Assembly: GCF_015840915.1 (NCBI RefSeq)
Contig: NZ_CP060398.1
Location: forward strand, 3,100,001-3,164,000
DNA from: Synechococcus sp. CBW1002
GTDB taxonomy: Bacteria > Cyanobacteriota > Cyanobacteriia > PCC-6307 > Cyanobiaceae
Direction of reading: 5' to 3'
Length of the DNA: 64,000 nt
The position numbers and the translations under genes are program-made. Positions 9,403 through 17,134 of the stretch are shown piece by piece; position 1 is the first letter of the stretch; each line of letters starts with the position of its first letter. The notes beneath the pieces are model-generated. The model made no database searches and was not told where the DNA came from. It saw only the letters and a list, made by a program, of their open reading frames with translations.

Positions 9403-10451
9403 GCACCACGGCCACCGAAGCCGGCCGTGCCATCGCCGATCCCGGCGTGCCGTCCAGGGCTCGGATCCTGATCACCGGTGCCAGCGGCTGCGTTGGTCAG
9501 TACATCACCGAAACCCTCTACCGCAACAGCGATGCGGATCTGTTGCTACTGCTGCGCGATCCTTCCAAGCTGAAGGTCGTGGATCCCAACGATCCCAGGA
9601 TCACGCTGTTGGTGGGTGATCTTCGTGAGCTGGATCCCCATGCCGACGCCATCGCCAGCGCCACCCGCGTCATCCACACCGCAACCGCCTGGGGGGATCC
9701 GGAGCGGGCCCGCCAGGTGAATGTGGTGGCGGTGAAGCGGTTGCTGGAACTGGTGAATCCCGCGCGGCTGGAACAGGTGATCTACTTCTCCACCGCCAGC
9801 ATCCTCGATCGACAGCTGAAACTCCTGCCGGAAGCCATGGCCTATGGCACGGAATACATCCAGACCAAGGCCCAGTGCCTCGAACAGCTGGAGGGCCATC
9901 CCCTGGCTGAGCGGATCGTGGCCGTCTTCCCCACGCTGGTGTTCGGCGGGAGGGTCACGTCCGGCGACCCCCATCCCACCAGCTATCTCACGGCGGGCCT
10001 CAAGGAGGCGATCGGCTGGTTATGGCTGGCCCGCTGGCTGCGAACCGATGCCAGCTTCCATTTCATCCATGCGGCCGACATCGCCACGGTCTGCGCCCAT
10101 CTGGCCACCCACCCCCACGAGCCCAATCCCGAGCCTGGCCAAGGTGTGGTGAGACGCCTGGTGCTGGGTCAGGCACCGATCCAGATCAACGACACCGTGC
10201 GAATCCTCTGCCGCTGGCGGCGCTGCTGGTGGCCCTCGATCGGGGTGGATCTGCAGGGCTGGCTGATCGAGGCCTTGATCCGCCTGCTGCGAATCGAGGT
10301 GAATGCCTGGGATCGCTTCTCGATCCGACAGCGCCACTTCGTGCATGAGCCGGCGAGTCCGCCGGAGCGCTTCGGCAGGGTGAGCCTCGCCCCCACCCTG
10401 GAGGCGGTGCTGGAGACCGCGGCCGTTCCCCACCGCGGCCGGATGGACTGA
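9399..10451 (+). CDS. NAD(P)-dependent SDR/epimerase-type oxidoreductase
   Basis: Extended short-chain dehydrogenase/epimerase fold. The Rossmann glycine motif lies near the N-terminus in [14 protein letters not shown] (about residues 24-37), and the NAD-binding Asp in VGDLRE. A YxxxK-like element is present as [11 protein letters not shown] (about residues 148-158) after the STASI segment, consistent with the Ser/Tyr/Lys catalytic set. The substrate is unknown. Its 4-bp overlap with hemE through a TTG start suggests obligate co-expression, but this does not prove a role in tetrapyrrole metabolism. The C-terminal ~80 residues are basic and less conserved in appearance. Confidence 0.8.
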   Translation: MSTTATEAGRAIADPGVPSRARILITGASGCVGQYITETLYRNSDADLLLLLRDPSKLKVVDPNDPRITLLVGDLRELDPHADAIASATRVIHTATAWGDPERARQVNVVAVKRLLELVNPARLEQVIYFSTASILDRQLKLLPEAMAYGTEYIQTKAQCLEQLEGHPLAERIVAVFPTLVFGGRVTSGDPHPTSYLTAGLKEAIGWLWLARWLRTDASFHFIHAADIATVCAHLATHPHEPNPEPGQGVVRRLVLGQAPIQINDTVRILCRWRRCWWPSIGVDLQGWLIEALIRLLRIEVNAWDRFSIRQRHFVHEPASPPERFGRVSLAPTLEAVLETAAVPHRGRMD

Positions 10452-10472
10452 AGCAGGCTGCAAGCACAAGAA

Positions 10473-10505
10473 AATGTTGCAGATCTGCCTTGCAGCCGCA
10501 ACATT
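10473..10505. promoter_or_regulatory. inverted repeat upstream of petJ, candidate operator
   Basis: AATGTTGC at 10473-10480 is repeated exactly in inverted form as GCAACATT at 10498-10505, with 17 bases between. The repeat ends 43 bp before the petJ ATG. In other cyanobacteria petJ is copper-repressed through the BlaI-type regulator PetR, so an operator is expected in this position. Identity with a PetR site is inference. Confidence 0.4.
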
Positions 10506-10548
10506 GCCGACCTCTGCCCCTTAGTTTTGTCTGGTTGCTCGTGCTTTG

Positions 10549-10890
10549 ATGCGCCGTCTTTTTTCACTGCTCGCTCTGTGCCTGGCGCTGGTGCTGGGGG
10601 CAGCACCTAGCTTCGCCGCTGACGTGGCCCACGGTGGCCAGATTTTCTCCGCCAACTGCGCTGCCTGCCACATGGGTGGTGGCAATGTGGTGAATGCTGA
10701 GCGCACTCTCAAGCAGGATGCCCTGGAGGCCTACCTGGCTGACTACAGCAGCGGTCACGAGGCTGCCATTGCTGCTCAAGTCACCAAGGGCAAGAACGCC
10801 ATGCCGGCTTTCCTCGGCAAGCTGAGCGAAGCCGATATCGCTGATGTGGCCGCCTACGTTGAAGACATGTCGTCCAAAGGCTGGGCCTGA
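10549..10890 (+). CDS. petJ: cytochrome c6 (cytochrome c553)
   Basis: Lumenal haem protein that carries electrons from cytochrome b6f to photosystem I or to cytochrome oxidase, and can replace plastocyanin. The 113-residue precursor has a clear Sec signal peptide (basic MRRLF, hydrophobic core, cleavage near SFA/AD). The mature protein starts with the haem-binding CAACH ([11 protein letters not shown]), and the distal ligand is Met in [12 protein letters not shown]. It ends in the helix [17 protein letters not shown], as usual for the family. ATG at 10549 is chosen over the upstream TTG at 10546. The gene is followed by a strong intrinsic terminator, so it is probably monocistronic. Confidence 0.96.
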   Translation: MRRLFSLLALCLALVLGAAPSFAADVAHGGQIFSANCAACHMGGGNVVNAERTLKQDALEAYLADYSSGHEAAIAAQVTKGKNAMPAFLGKLSEADIADVAAYVEDMSSKGWA

Positions 10891-10928
10891 TCTGCATCTG
10901 GCTTCTTGCCATTCAATAGCTTCATTCG

Positions 10929-10969
10929 GGTGTGATCAGGCAATCATTTGCCTCGATCACACCTTTTTT
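10929..10969 (+). terminator. intrinsic terminator after petJ
   Basis: GGTGTGATC (10929-10937) pairs with GATCACACC (10955-10963). AGGCAA (10938-10943) continues the stem with TTGCCT (10948-10953), leaving a one-base bulge and a 4-base loop. Six T residues follow at 10964-10969. It lies 38 bp past the petJ stop. Confidence 0.9.
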
Positions 10970-11089
10970 GCTTGCCGACCAATTTGCCCCTCGATCCTCG
11001 ATCCCTGATGGCCTATTGCCATTGATGTCGATCGCTGGCACCCGTTCGACTGGCCCGCCATCCTGACCTCAAGCCAGGGAATCCAGGCG

Positions 11090-11392
11090 ATGTCACGAGA
11101 GCAACTCATCCGGCTGGTTGCCGATGCAGAACGCGATCCCGCCCTTCGAGAGGAGCTGCGGGGTTGTTTTGCCGCGGGCCAGAGCTGGACTTCAGTGGTT
11201 GGCAAGGCGCGTTTGCGCGGATACGAGATCCAGGTCACGGATCTGCAGGATGCGCGTTCGGCTGATCATGCCGCCAGCTTCCTGGAAGCCAGCAGGGTCT
11301 CGGCGATCGGATCCCTGTGGGGTTCCTCACCGGTGTTGCCCAGTCAGGCCGCTCAGCTGGCGGCGCGACGGCAGGCGAGCACCGCCAGATAA
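11090..11392 (+). CDS. Nif11-domain-like small protein
   Basis: A 100-residue protein starting MSREQLIRLVADAERDP, then REELRGC and KARLRGYEIQVTDLQDA. This order (helix with acidic/basic residues, a short linker, then a G-Y/F-xI-xxxDL segment) is the Nif11 leader-domain pattern known from the nitrogenase region of diazotrophs and from RiPP precursor leaders in picocyanobacteria. The C-terminal ~35 residues lack cysteine runs and no double-glycine cleavage site is evident, so it is not a convincing lantipeptide precursor. No LanM, transporter or radical SAM gene is nearby. Its 3' end overlaps the convergent gene by 40 bp. Function unknown. Confidence 0.6.
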   Translation: MSREQLIRLVADAERDPALREELRGCFAAGQSWTSVVGKARLRGYEIQVTDLQDARSADHAASFLEASRVSAIGSLWGSSPVLPSQAAQLAARRQASTAR

Positions 11393-11721
11393 AGATCTTC
11401 GGGTACCTCGCGAATGTCGTATTCGCTGGGAAGCACGCCATGCACGTGTTGATGAACGGCCATCCAGCAGTTCCTCTCTGGATCGGCTGCCGTGGCATCA
11501 AAAGCCCGCGAGGCCTCGACCAGATCCTGCACCAGTTGCGCGTCGGGGACAGGGGGAGTGGGTTCTGCCAGGTCCTGCTTGGGTGGCGGGGTTGAAGACA
11601 TGGTGGTTACGGAGACGTTGGGTTCAGAATCGATGAGTTCAGAGACGCTGGTTGCCGATGGCTGCGTTGCATACACGCTGGTTGTCGCCAGAGTGGCTTC
11701 TGACAGCGTCGGCTCGGCCAC
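11353..11721 (-). CDS. conserved-looking hypothetical protein
   Basis: The 122-residue frame begins with GTG at 11721, but its first 40 residues are Ser/Thr-rich and low in complexity. A well-ordered region follows from the ATG at 11601 (MSSTPPPKQ). The second half contains ASRAFDATAADPERNCW and then HVHGVLPSEYDIREVPEDLY, which read like a constrained domain with several histidines and acidic residues. I cannot assign a family. The true start may be 11601. The end overlaps the Nif11-like gene tail to tail by 40 bp. Confidence 0.55.
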   Translation of the reverse strand: MAEPTLSEATLATTSVYATQPSATSVSELIDSEPNVSVTTMSSTPPPKQDLAEPTPPVPDAQLVQDLVEASRAFDATAADPERNCWMAVHQHVHGVLPSEYDIREVPEDLYLAVLACRRAAS

Positions 11722-11794
11722 AAATGGCTCGGACCTGGAAGAGCAACCCCCACAGGATCCCCAATCCGGCCCATCATGCCCAGAGTGGCCCTTG

Positions 11795-12145
11795 ATGTGG
11801 ACGATGGGACTTCGCTCAGGACTGGTGGGCTCGCTGGTTGCGGCGGCGCTGCTGCCCCTGCTGCGGCCGGCACTCGCCCTGGCCCAGAATCAGCCCTACG
11901 CCGTCCAGGGCCTGCCTGCCTACCCGCCCTGCCCCCTGGTGGTTCCCAAGAGCCAGTCCCTGTTTCAACCCCTGCGACTCAGGCCCAGTCAGGTTGCCTC
12001 CAAGAACGCCCGCGGCTGCCTCTCGCAGGCCGATGCCATTTACGGCTCCAATGGCTGCCCGACCCGTCTGTGCCCGCGTGACAGCGGCGCCTTCCAGCTG
12101 ACCCCTCCAGGATCAGGAAACCCCATAGCGCCAGCTGCCCGTTGA
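11795..12145 (+). CDS. small exported protein, unknown function
   Basis: About 116 residues from ATG 11795 (a second ATG at 11804 gives MGLRSGLVG). The N-terminus is a signal peptide by eye: an arginine, then LVGSLVAAALLPLLRPALALAQ with an ALA-Q type cleavage site. The mature part has a Pro-rich start and four cysteines (PPCPL, GCLSQ, GCPTRL, LCPRD), suggesting a disulfide-bonded extracytoplasmic protein. No family is recognised. The frame is open further upstream, but that extension is antisense to the preceding gene and lacks the signal-peptide logic. Confidence 0.5.
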   Translation: MWTMGLRSGLVGSLVAAALLPLLRPALALAQNQPYAVQGLPAYPPCPLVVPKSQSLFQPLRLRPSQVASKNARGCLSQADAIYGSNGCPTRLCPRDSGAFQLTPPGSGNPIAPAAR

Positions 12146-12169
12146 GGTTTCCGACCGGCAGGCCGCTTC

Positions 12170-12937
12170 TCAGCTGCCGCTGCCGTAGGCCACATGGCAG
12201 ACGGTATTGAGCAGCTGCGCCTGGTCGACGGTGTCAGGAATCTGGCCGTTCAACAGACCGGCCTGACAGTTGGCCGCTCCCAACAAGGTGGCGCCATCGT
12301 CCATGGAGTAGGTGAAGCTCACTCCGTAGGTGCCCACCGGATCCACGGAGGCGTAGTTGAGCTGGATGCTGGTCTGGGGCACCACGATCACCGGCGATTG
12401 TTCTTGGGAGGCCGTATTCACCAGGCTGGTGATGGCAGCTCCTGTTGCCAGCCCGGCGACCCCCCAGGCGGCTGCATTGGCTCCCCACCAGCCCCAGGTG
12501 GAGGGTTGCCAGCCATACCAGCCGTGGTTCCAGGGTCGGTTGTTCCAGTAACCGCCATTGGCCCAGTTGGAATGCCAGCCGTTATAAGGGCGGTTATAGA
12601 AATTGTTCTCGACGTTCAGATTTCGGTTCACGTCGATGCTGTCCCAGCCCGGGCGTGCACCAGGGCCGTACATCGGGTGGTAGCCCCGGTAGCCACCGCG
12701 CCAGGCGTCGCCATCTCCACGCCAGGCCTCTCCCCCACCGCTGAAGTGATAACCACCCCCACCTCCGCCCCAGCCCCCATGGCCACCGCCGCCGCCACCT
12801 CGGGCCTGGGCACTGATCGCTGAGAGGTTGAGAACAGCCACCAGGGCCAGGACACCAGCCCTGCGGGTTCCGGCAAAACAGCAGCGTGGCAGGCAAGCCA
12901 TGGCGGGAGCAAAGCGACGGGGAATCGGAGTGCGCAC
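12170..12937 (-). CDS. secreted Gly/Trp/Asn-rich protein
   Basis: A 255-residue protein with a signal peptide (hydrophobic VLALVAVLNLSAIS ending SAQA/RGG). A low-complexity region rich in Gly, Trp, Tyr, Asn and His follows (about residues 46-150), made of irregular G-G-W-G-like and Y-N-R-P-like units. A hydrophobic Ala/Gly segment (WGVAGLATGAAITSLV) comes next, then a small ordered C-terminal domain of about 75 residues containing two cysteines. The composition suggests a cell-surface or periplasmic structural protein; no enzymatic motif is visible. ATG at 12937 is used, but an in-frame ATG at 12901 is also possible. It is divergent from clpB. Confidence 0.6.
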   Translation of the reverse strand: MRTPIPRRFAPAMACLPRCCFAGTRRAGVLALVAVLNLSAISAQARGGGGGGHGGWGGGGGGYHFSGGGEAWRGDGDAWRGGYRGYHPMYGPGARPGWDSIDVNRNLNVENNFYNRPYNGWHSNWANGGYWNNRPWNHGWYGWQPSTWGWWGANAAAWGVAGLATGAAITSLVNTASQEQSPVIVVPQTSIQLNYASVDPVGTYGVSFTYSMDDGATLLGAANCQAGLLNGQIPDTVDQAQLLNTVCHVAYGSGS

Positions 12938-13064
12938 ACTCTTGATCCATAGCTAGCCAAGGATGTGCGGATTCGATGGTCTGCCCCGCCGGTGCCACGC
13001 GGCAACGGCCCCCTCGCGGATCGGTTCTTTCGCCATTTGGCTACGGCCTGCCCAACCTGAAGGG

Positions 13065-13094
13065 GGAGCACCGACCGATCCGGTTCGGTGCTCC
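13065..13094 (+). promoter_or_regulatory. perfect 10-bp hairpin in the clpB leader
   Basis: GGAGCACCGA (13065-13074) and its exact complement TCGGTGCTCC (13085-13094) flank a 10-base loop, 65 bp before the clpB ATG. G-U and G-C pairs extend the stem by about three. There is no T-run, so it is not an evident terminator. A 5'-UTR control element for the heat-shock gene is possible. No CIRCE repeat was seen. Confidence 0.35.
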
Positions 13095-13158
13095 TCTCCC
13101 TGGGCTCTGTGGTCTGCCCATACGGTTTTCTCAAGCACCCGATCAGGAAGGTTTCGCC

Positions 13159-15777
13159 ATGCATCCCACCGCTGAGCTGTTCACCGAGAAGGCCTGGGGC
13201 GCCGTCGTGGCGGCCCAGCAGCTGGCCCAGCAGAAGCGCCAGCAGCAGATGGAAACCGAGCATCTGTTCGCGGCCCTGCTGAGCCAGCAGGGACTGGCCG
13301 GCCGGATCCTTGAGAAGGCCGGCGTGGATGTGGGAACCCTCAGCCAGAAGGTGGAGGCTTTTCTGGCGTCTCAGCCCAGCCTTGGGGCTGCCCCCGAGAG
13401 TGTGTACCTGGGCAAGTCCCTGAATGTCTGCTTTGACCGTGCCGATCAGGCCAAGGCCGAATTCGGAGATCATTACATCTCGATCGAACATCTGCTGCTC
13501 GGCCTGGTGGCGGATGATCGCTGCGGCCGGCAGCTGCTCAGCCAGTGCGGCGTCAACGCCAAGACGCTGAAGGCCAGTATTGAAGCCGTGCGCGGCAGCC
13601 AGACAGTGACAGACCAGAATCCCGAAGGCACGTACGAGTCTCTGGAGAAGTACGGCCGCGATCTCACGGCCGCAGCCCGCGAGGGCAAGCTCGATCCGGT
13701 GATCGGCCGCGACGAGGAAATCCGCCGCACGATCCAGATCCTGTCGCGGCGTACCAAGAACAATCCCGTGCTGATCGGTGAACCCGGCGTCGGCAAGACC
13801 GCCATCGTCGAGGGTCTGGCCCAGCGCATCGTCAACGGTGACGTTCCCCAGGCCCTGCAGAACCGCCAGCTCGTCTCCCTCGACATGGGTGCCCTGATTG
13901 CCGGCGCCAAGTACCGCGGCGAGTTCGAGGAGCGGCTCAAGGCCGTGCTCAAGGAGGTGACCGCCTCCGAGGGCCAGATCGTGCTGTTCATCGACGAGAT
14001 CCACACCGTGGTGGGGGCCGGTGCCACCGGCGGCGCCATGGATGCCAGCAATCTGCTCAAGCCGATGCTGGCCCGGGGCGAACTGCGCTGCATCGGTGCC
14101 ACCACGCTGGATGAACACCGCCAGCACATTGAGAAAGACCCGGCCCTGGAGCGCCGCTTCCAGCAGGTGTTCGTGGATCAGCCCACGGTGGAGGACACGA
14201 TCTCGATCCTGCGGGGCCTGAAGGAGCGCTACGAAGTGCACCATGGCGTTCGCATCGCCGACAACGCCCTGGTGGCCGCCGCCGTGCTGTCGAGTCGTTA
14301 CATCGCCGATCGTTTCCTGCCGGACAAGGCCATCGACCTGGTGGATGAATCCGCTGCTCGCCTCAAGATGGAGATCACCTCCAAGCCTGAGGAGATCGAT
14401 GAACTCGATCGCCGCATCCTGCAGCTGGAGATGGAGAAGCTCTCGCTCGGCCGTGAATCCGATCCGGCCAGCAAGGATCGGCTGGAGCGGCTTGAAAAGG
14501 AGCTGGCGGATCTGAGTGAACAGCAGAGCGCCCTCAATGCTCAGTGGCAGGCGGAGAAGGGCTCGATCGATGAACTCGGTGCCATCAAGGAGGAGATCGA
14601 GCAGGTGCAGCTGCAGGTTGAGCAGGCCAAGCGCAACTACGACCTCAACAAGGCCGCCGAACTCGAATACGGCACCCTGGCCGAACTCAACAAGAAGCTG
14701 GCCGCCAAGGAGGCCGTGCTCAACGCCGGTGATGGGGAGAAAACGCTGCTGCGGGAGGAGGTCACCGAAGACGACATCGCTGAGGTGATCGCCAAGTGGA
14801 CCGGCATTCCAGTGGCCAAGCTGGTGCAGAGCGAGATGGAGAAGCTGCTCAACCTTGAGCAGGATCTGCACACCCGTGTGATTGGCCAGCAGCAGGCCGT
14901 CACGGCCGTGGCCGATGCGATTCAGCGTTCCAGGGCCGGCCTGAGTGATCCGAACCGGCCGATCGCCAGCTTCCTGTTCCTCGGTCCCACCGGCGTCGGC
15001 AAAACGGAGCTGTCCAAGGCGCTCGCTTCGCAGCTCTTCGATTCGGAAGAGGCGATGGTGCGCATCGACATGAGCGAGTACATGGAGAAGCATGCCGTCA
15101 GCCGCCTGATCGGAGCTCCTCCGGGCTACGTGGGCTACGAAGAGGGTGGTCAGCTCACCGAAGCGGTGCGGCGCCGCCCCTACGCCGTGATCCTGTTTGA
15201 CGAGGTGGAGAAGGCCCACCCGGATGTGTTCAATGTGCTGCTGCAGGTGCTCGACGACGGCCGCGTCACCGATGGTCAGGGACGCACGGTGGACTTCACC
15301 AACACCGTGTTGATTCTTACCAGCAACATCGGCAGCGCCTCGATTCTGGATCTGGCCGGCGATCCCGCCCGCCATGGAGAGATGGAGAAGCGGGTGAATG
15401 AGGCCCTGCGCAGCCACTTCCGCCCCGAGTTCCTCAACCGCCTCGATGAATCGATCATCTTCCACAGCCTCAAGGCCGAGGAGTTGCGCCAGATCGTCGA
15501 TCTGCAGGTGCAGCGGTTGGCCAGGCGCCTGGAGGAGCGCAAGCTCTCGCTGAAGCTCTCCACCGAAGCCCTCGACTGGCTGGCGGCCGTGGGCTACGAC
15601 CCTGTCTACGGCGCCAGGCCGCTGAAGCGGGCCATCCAGCGGGAACTGGAAACCCCGATCGCCAAGGCGATCCTGGCCGGAAGCTTTCCGGCCGGCTCCA
15701 CCATCGCCGTGGAGGTGGAGGCCGAGCGGCTGAAGATCAGCCTGGCTGAAGCGGCCCGCCTGCCGGTGCTGGTGTGA
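13159..15777 (+). CDS. clpB: ATP-dependent disaggregase ClpB
   Basis: Hexameric AAA+ chaperone that threads aggregated proteins through its pore together with DnaK. The 872-residue product has a Clp_N repeat domain (1-150), NBD1 with Walker A GEPGVGKT (207-214) and Walker B LFIDEIHT, and a long coiled-coil middle domain (about 400-540, E/K/L-rich) that marks ClpB rather than ClpC. NBD2 has Walker A GPTGVGKT (609-616) and is followed by a ClpB-type D2-small domain. The frame is open further upstream, but ATG 13159 ([13 protein letters not shown]) matches the family N-terminus and has an AGGAAGG ribosome site at 13145-13151. Confidence 0.97.
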   Translation: MHPTAELFTEKAWGAVVAAQQLAQQKRQQQMETEHLFAALLSQQGLAGRILEKAGVDVGTLSQKVEAFLASQPSLGAAPESVYLGKSLNVCFDRADQAKAEFGDHYISIEHLLLGLVADDRCGRQLLSQCGVNAKTLKASIEAVRGSQTVTDQNPEGTYESLEKYGRDLTAAAREGKLDPVIGRDEEIRRTIQILSRRTKNNPVLIGEPGVGKTAIVEGLAQRIVNGDVPQALQNRQLVSLDMGALIAGAKYRGEFEERLKAVLKEVTASEGQIVLFIDEIHTVVGAGATGGAMDASNLLKPMLARGELRCIGATTLDEHRQHIEKDPALERRFQQVFVDQPTVEDTISILRGLKERYEVHHGVRIADNALVAAAVLSSRYIADRFLPDKAIDLVDESAARLKMEITSKPEEIDELDRRILQLEMEKLSLGRESDPASKDRLERLEKELADLSEQQSALNAQWQAEKGSIDELGAIKEEIEQVQLQVEQAKRNYDLNKAAELEYGTLAELNKKLAAKEAVLNAGDGEKTLLREEVTEDDIAEVIAKWTGIPVAKLVQSEMEKLLNLEQDLHTRVIGQQQAVTAVADAIQRSRAGLSDPNRPIASFLFLGPTGVGKTELSKALASQLFDSEEAMVRIDMSEYMEKHAVSRLIGAPPGYVGYEEGGQLTEAVRRRPYAVILFDEVEKAHPDVFNVLLQVLDDGRVTDGQGRTVDFTNTVLILTSNIGSASILDLAGDPARHGEMEKRVNEALRSHFRPEFLNRLDESIIFHSLKAEELRQIVDLQVQRLARRLEERKLSLKLSTEALDWLAAVGYDPVYGARPLKRAIQRELETPIAKAILAGSFPAGSTIAVEVEAERLKISLAEAARLPVLV

Positions 15778-15802
15778 GGGTGGTGTGAAGGCTGGGCCGC
15801 CC

Positions 15803-15833
15803 CAGTCACCGATCAGCCTCAGTCACCGATCAG
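15803..15833. repeat. short tandem duplication at the 3' end of yjbQ
   Basis: The 14-mer CAGTCACCGATCAG occurs at 15803-15816 and again at 15820-15833, a 17-bp period. The second copy contains the yjbQ stop codon and its last codons; the first lies just beyond the stop. It looks like a small slippage duplication between the convergent clpB and yjbQ genes. Confidence 0.7.
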
Positions 15834-16298
15834 GTGAAGGCTCAGCTGGCGGCGGTGGGGCACGGCCCGGTGCTCCCAGAGATAGACCGCCTGCCAGGTT
15901 CCCAGCACGAGGCGCTTCTCCTCAAACGCAAGGCTGAGGCTGGTCGCTGTGAGGCTGGTGCGGATGTGGGCTGGCATGTCGTCGGGGCCCTCATCGTCGT
16001 GGCGGTAGCGGTAGCGGCCACCTTCGCCACTGATCGGCCGCACCCCTTCCTGGGGCACCAGCGCCCTCAGGTAGGCGGCCAGGTCATCGAGGACCCTTGG
16101 GTCGGCGTTCTCATTGATGGTGAGGCTGCAACTGGTGTGCAGTGCCACCAGGGTGGCGAGACCGCTGTGCAGGCCGCTGCTGGCGATCCGCAGCTGCAGC
16201 TCGGCGGTGAGATCGGTGAAGCCGTCGCCGCAGGTGGTGACGCTGAGGCGGTGCAGGCTCTGGCGGAGCACGGTTCGAATCGGGCGGTTGCGCTGCAT
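15819..16298 (-). CDS. yjbQ: YjbQ family protein (UPF0047)
   Basis: A 159-residue single-domain protein of the conserved YjbQ/UPF0047 family. The signature ALHTSCSLTINENADP (about residues 52-67) contains the family's conserved His and Asn. The second half carries DDMPAHIRTSLTATSLS and the C-terminal GTWQAVYLWEHR, both typical. Members have been reported with weak thiamine-phosphate-synthase-like activity, but the physiological role is not settled. The ATG at 16298 gives a normal length. It is convergent with clpB, about 40 bp apart. Confidence 0.9.
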   Translation of the reverse strand: MQRNRPIRTVLRQSLHRLSVTTCGDGFTDLTAELQLRIASSGLHSGLATLVALHTSCSLTINENADPRVLDDLAAYLRALVPQEGVRPISGEGGRYRYRHDDEGPDDMPAHIRTSLTATSLSLAFEEKRLVLGTWQAVYLWEHRAVPHRRQLSLHLIGD

Positions 16299-16332
16299 AG
16301 CATCGGATCAGAAGCAGACGCTCCATTCCTCG

Positions 16333-16572
16333 ATGCGCAATCCGTTTGCATGGATGCTTGGCCTTTCGGCCCTGGCGCTCCTGGCCCTGCCGGCCCAGGC
16401 GCAGCGGGTGGTGCCCAAGATCGGCTCGATCTGCCCGATGGGCTACGTCGACACCCTCAATGGCAAGTGCAGCACCCTGGGCCTGATGAACTACACCGTG
16501 AGGCCCACCAACGGTGAAGCCTGCCCGGAAGGATGGATGAACGTGGGCGGGAGCTACTGCCGCAAGAAGTGA
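16333..16572 (+). CDS. small secreted cysteine-containing protein
   Basis: 79 residues from ATG 16333. A signal peptide (MLGLSALALLALPAQAQ, cleavage near AQA/QR) precedes a ~57-residue mature chain with four cysteines arranged as ICPMGYVDTLNGKC and ACPEGWMNVGGSYC. These are two similar C-P-x-G-(Y/W) units, so the mature protein may be an internal duplication held by two disulfides. I associate this type with short picocyanobacterial proteins of unknown function. Its stop is 23 bp before the DCC-family gene. Confidence 0.65.
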   Translation: MRNPFAWMLGLSALALLALPAQAQRVVPKIGSICPMGYVDTLNGKCSTLGLMNYTVRPTNGEACPEGWMNVGGSYCRKK

Positions 16573-16595
16573 ACCAGGTCCTTCTTCTGCAAGAA

Positions 16596-17066
16596 ATGAG
16601 CCAGACCCCTCTCCAGACCGTCGCCAGCCTTTCCGGCGGTCCATTACCCGCCCCCGGTGCCGCTGCTGCAGACCTCACGATCCTCTACGACGGAGGCTGT
16701 CCGCTCTGCCTGCGGGAGGTGCGCTTCCTGCGCAGGCGTGACGGTGAGCATGGACGGCTCGCCTTCGTCGATGTCGCTGCGGTCGATTACGACCCCTCCA
16801 GCCATGGCGAGATCAGCTATCGCGATGCGATGGAGCGCATCCATGGCCTGACCGGCAGTGGCGAGGTGGTGCGTGATGTGGAGGTCTTCCGACGGGCCTA
16901 TGCGCTGGTGGGGCTGGGCTGGCTCTATGCCCCCAGCCGCTGGCCGTTGTTGCGTGGCATCGCCGATGGCCTCTATCGCCTGTGGGCCCTCTGGCGGCTG
17001 CGGCTCACCGGCCGGCCGTCCCTTGATCAGCTCTGTTGTGAACGCGAGGGGCGCTGCTCCCTCTGA
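16596..17066 (+). CDS. DCC family thiol-disulfide oxidoreductase-like protein (DUF393)
   Basis: 156 residues. The N-terminal ILYDGGCPLCLREVRFLRRRD (shown here only as its core D-G-G-C-P-x-C) is the DCC signature: an aspartate followed by a CxxC pair that gives the family its name. An FVDVAAVDYDP segment and a C-terminal helical region with R-x-L-x-x-L follow. Such proteins are presumed thioredoxin-like redox proteins; partners are unknown. ATG 16596 is selected because it precedes the domain by a plausible ~28-residue leader; the upstream frame is antisense or intergenic. Confidence 0.8.
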   Translation: MSQTPLQTVASLSGGPLPAPGAAAADLTILYDGGCPLCLREVRFLRRRDGEHGRLAFVDVAAVDYDPSSHGEISYRDAMERIHGLTGSGEVVRDVEVFRRAYALVGLGWLYAPSRWPLLRGIADGLYRLWALWRLRLTGRPSLDQLCCEREGRCSL

Positions 17067-17134
17067 CGCAGCGTGTCCGCCTGGAGGCGCGCACGCTGCA
17101 TTCCTTTGCCAAGTCAGGTGGTCAGCCGCAGCCG

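Noticed and set aside
12628-15465. 945-residue frame antisense to clpB
   Set aside because: Shadow of a GC-rich, well-supported clpB gene; no family resemblance and no start logic.
16265-16285. tRNA T-arm-like GGTTCGAATC
   Set aside because: Lies inside yjbQ coding sequence and has no acceptor or anticodon arms around it.
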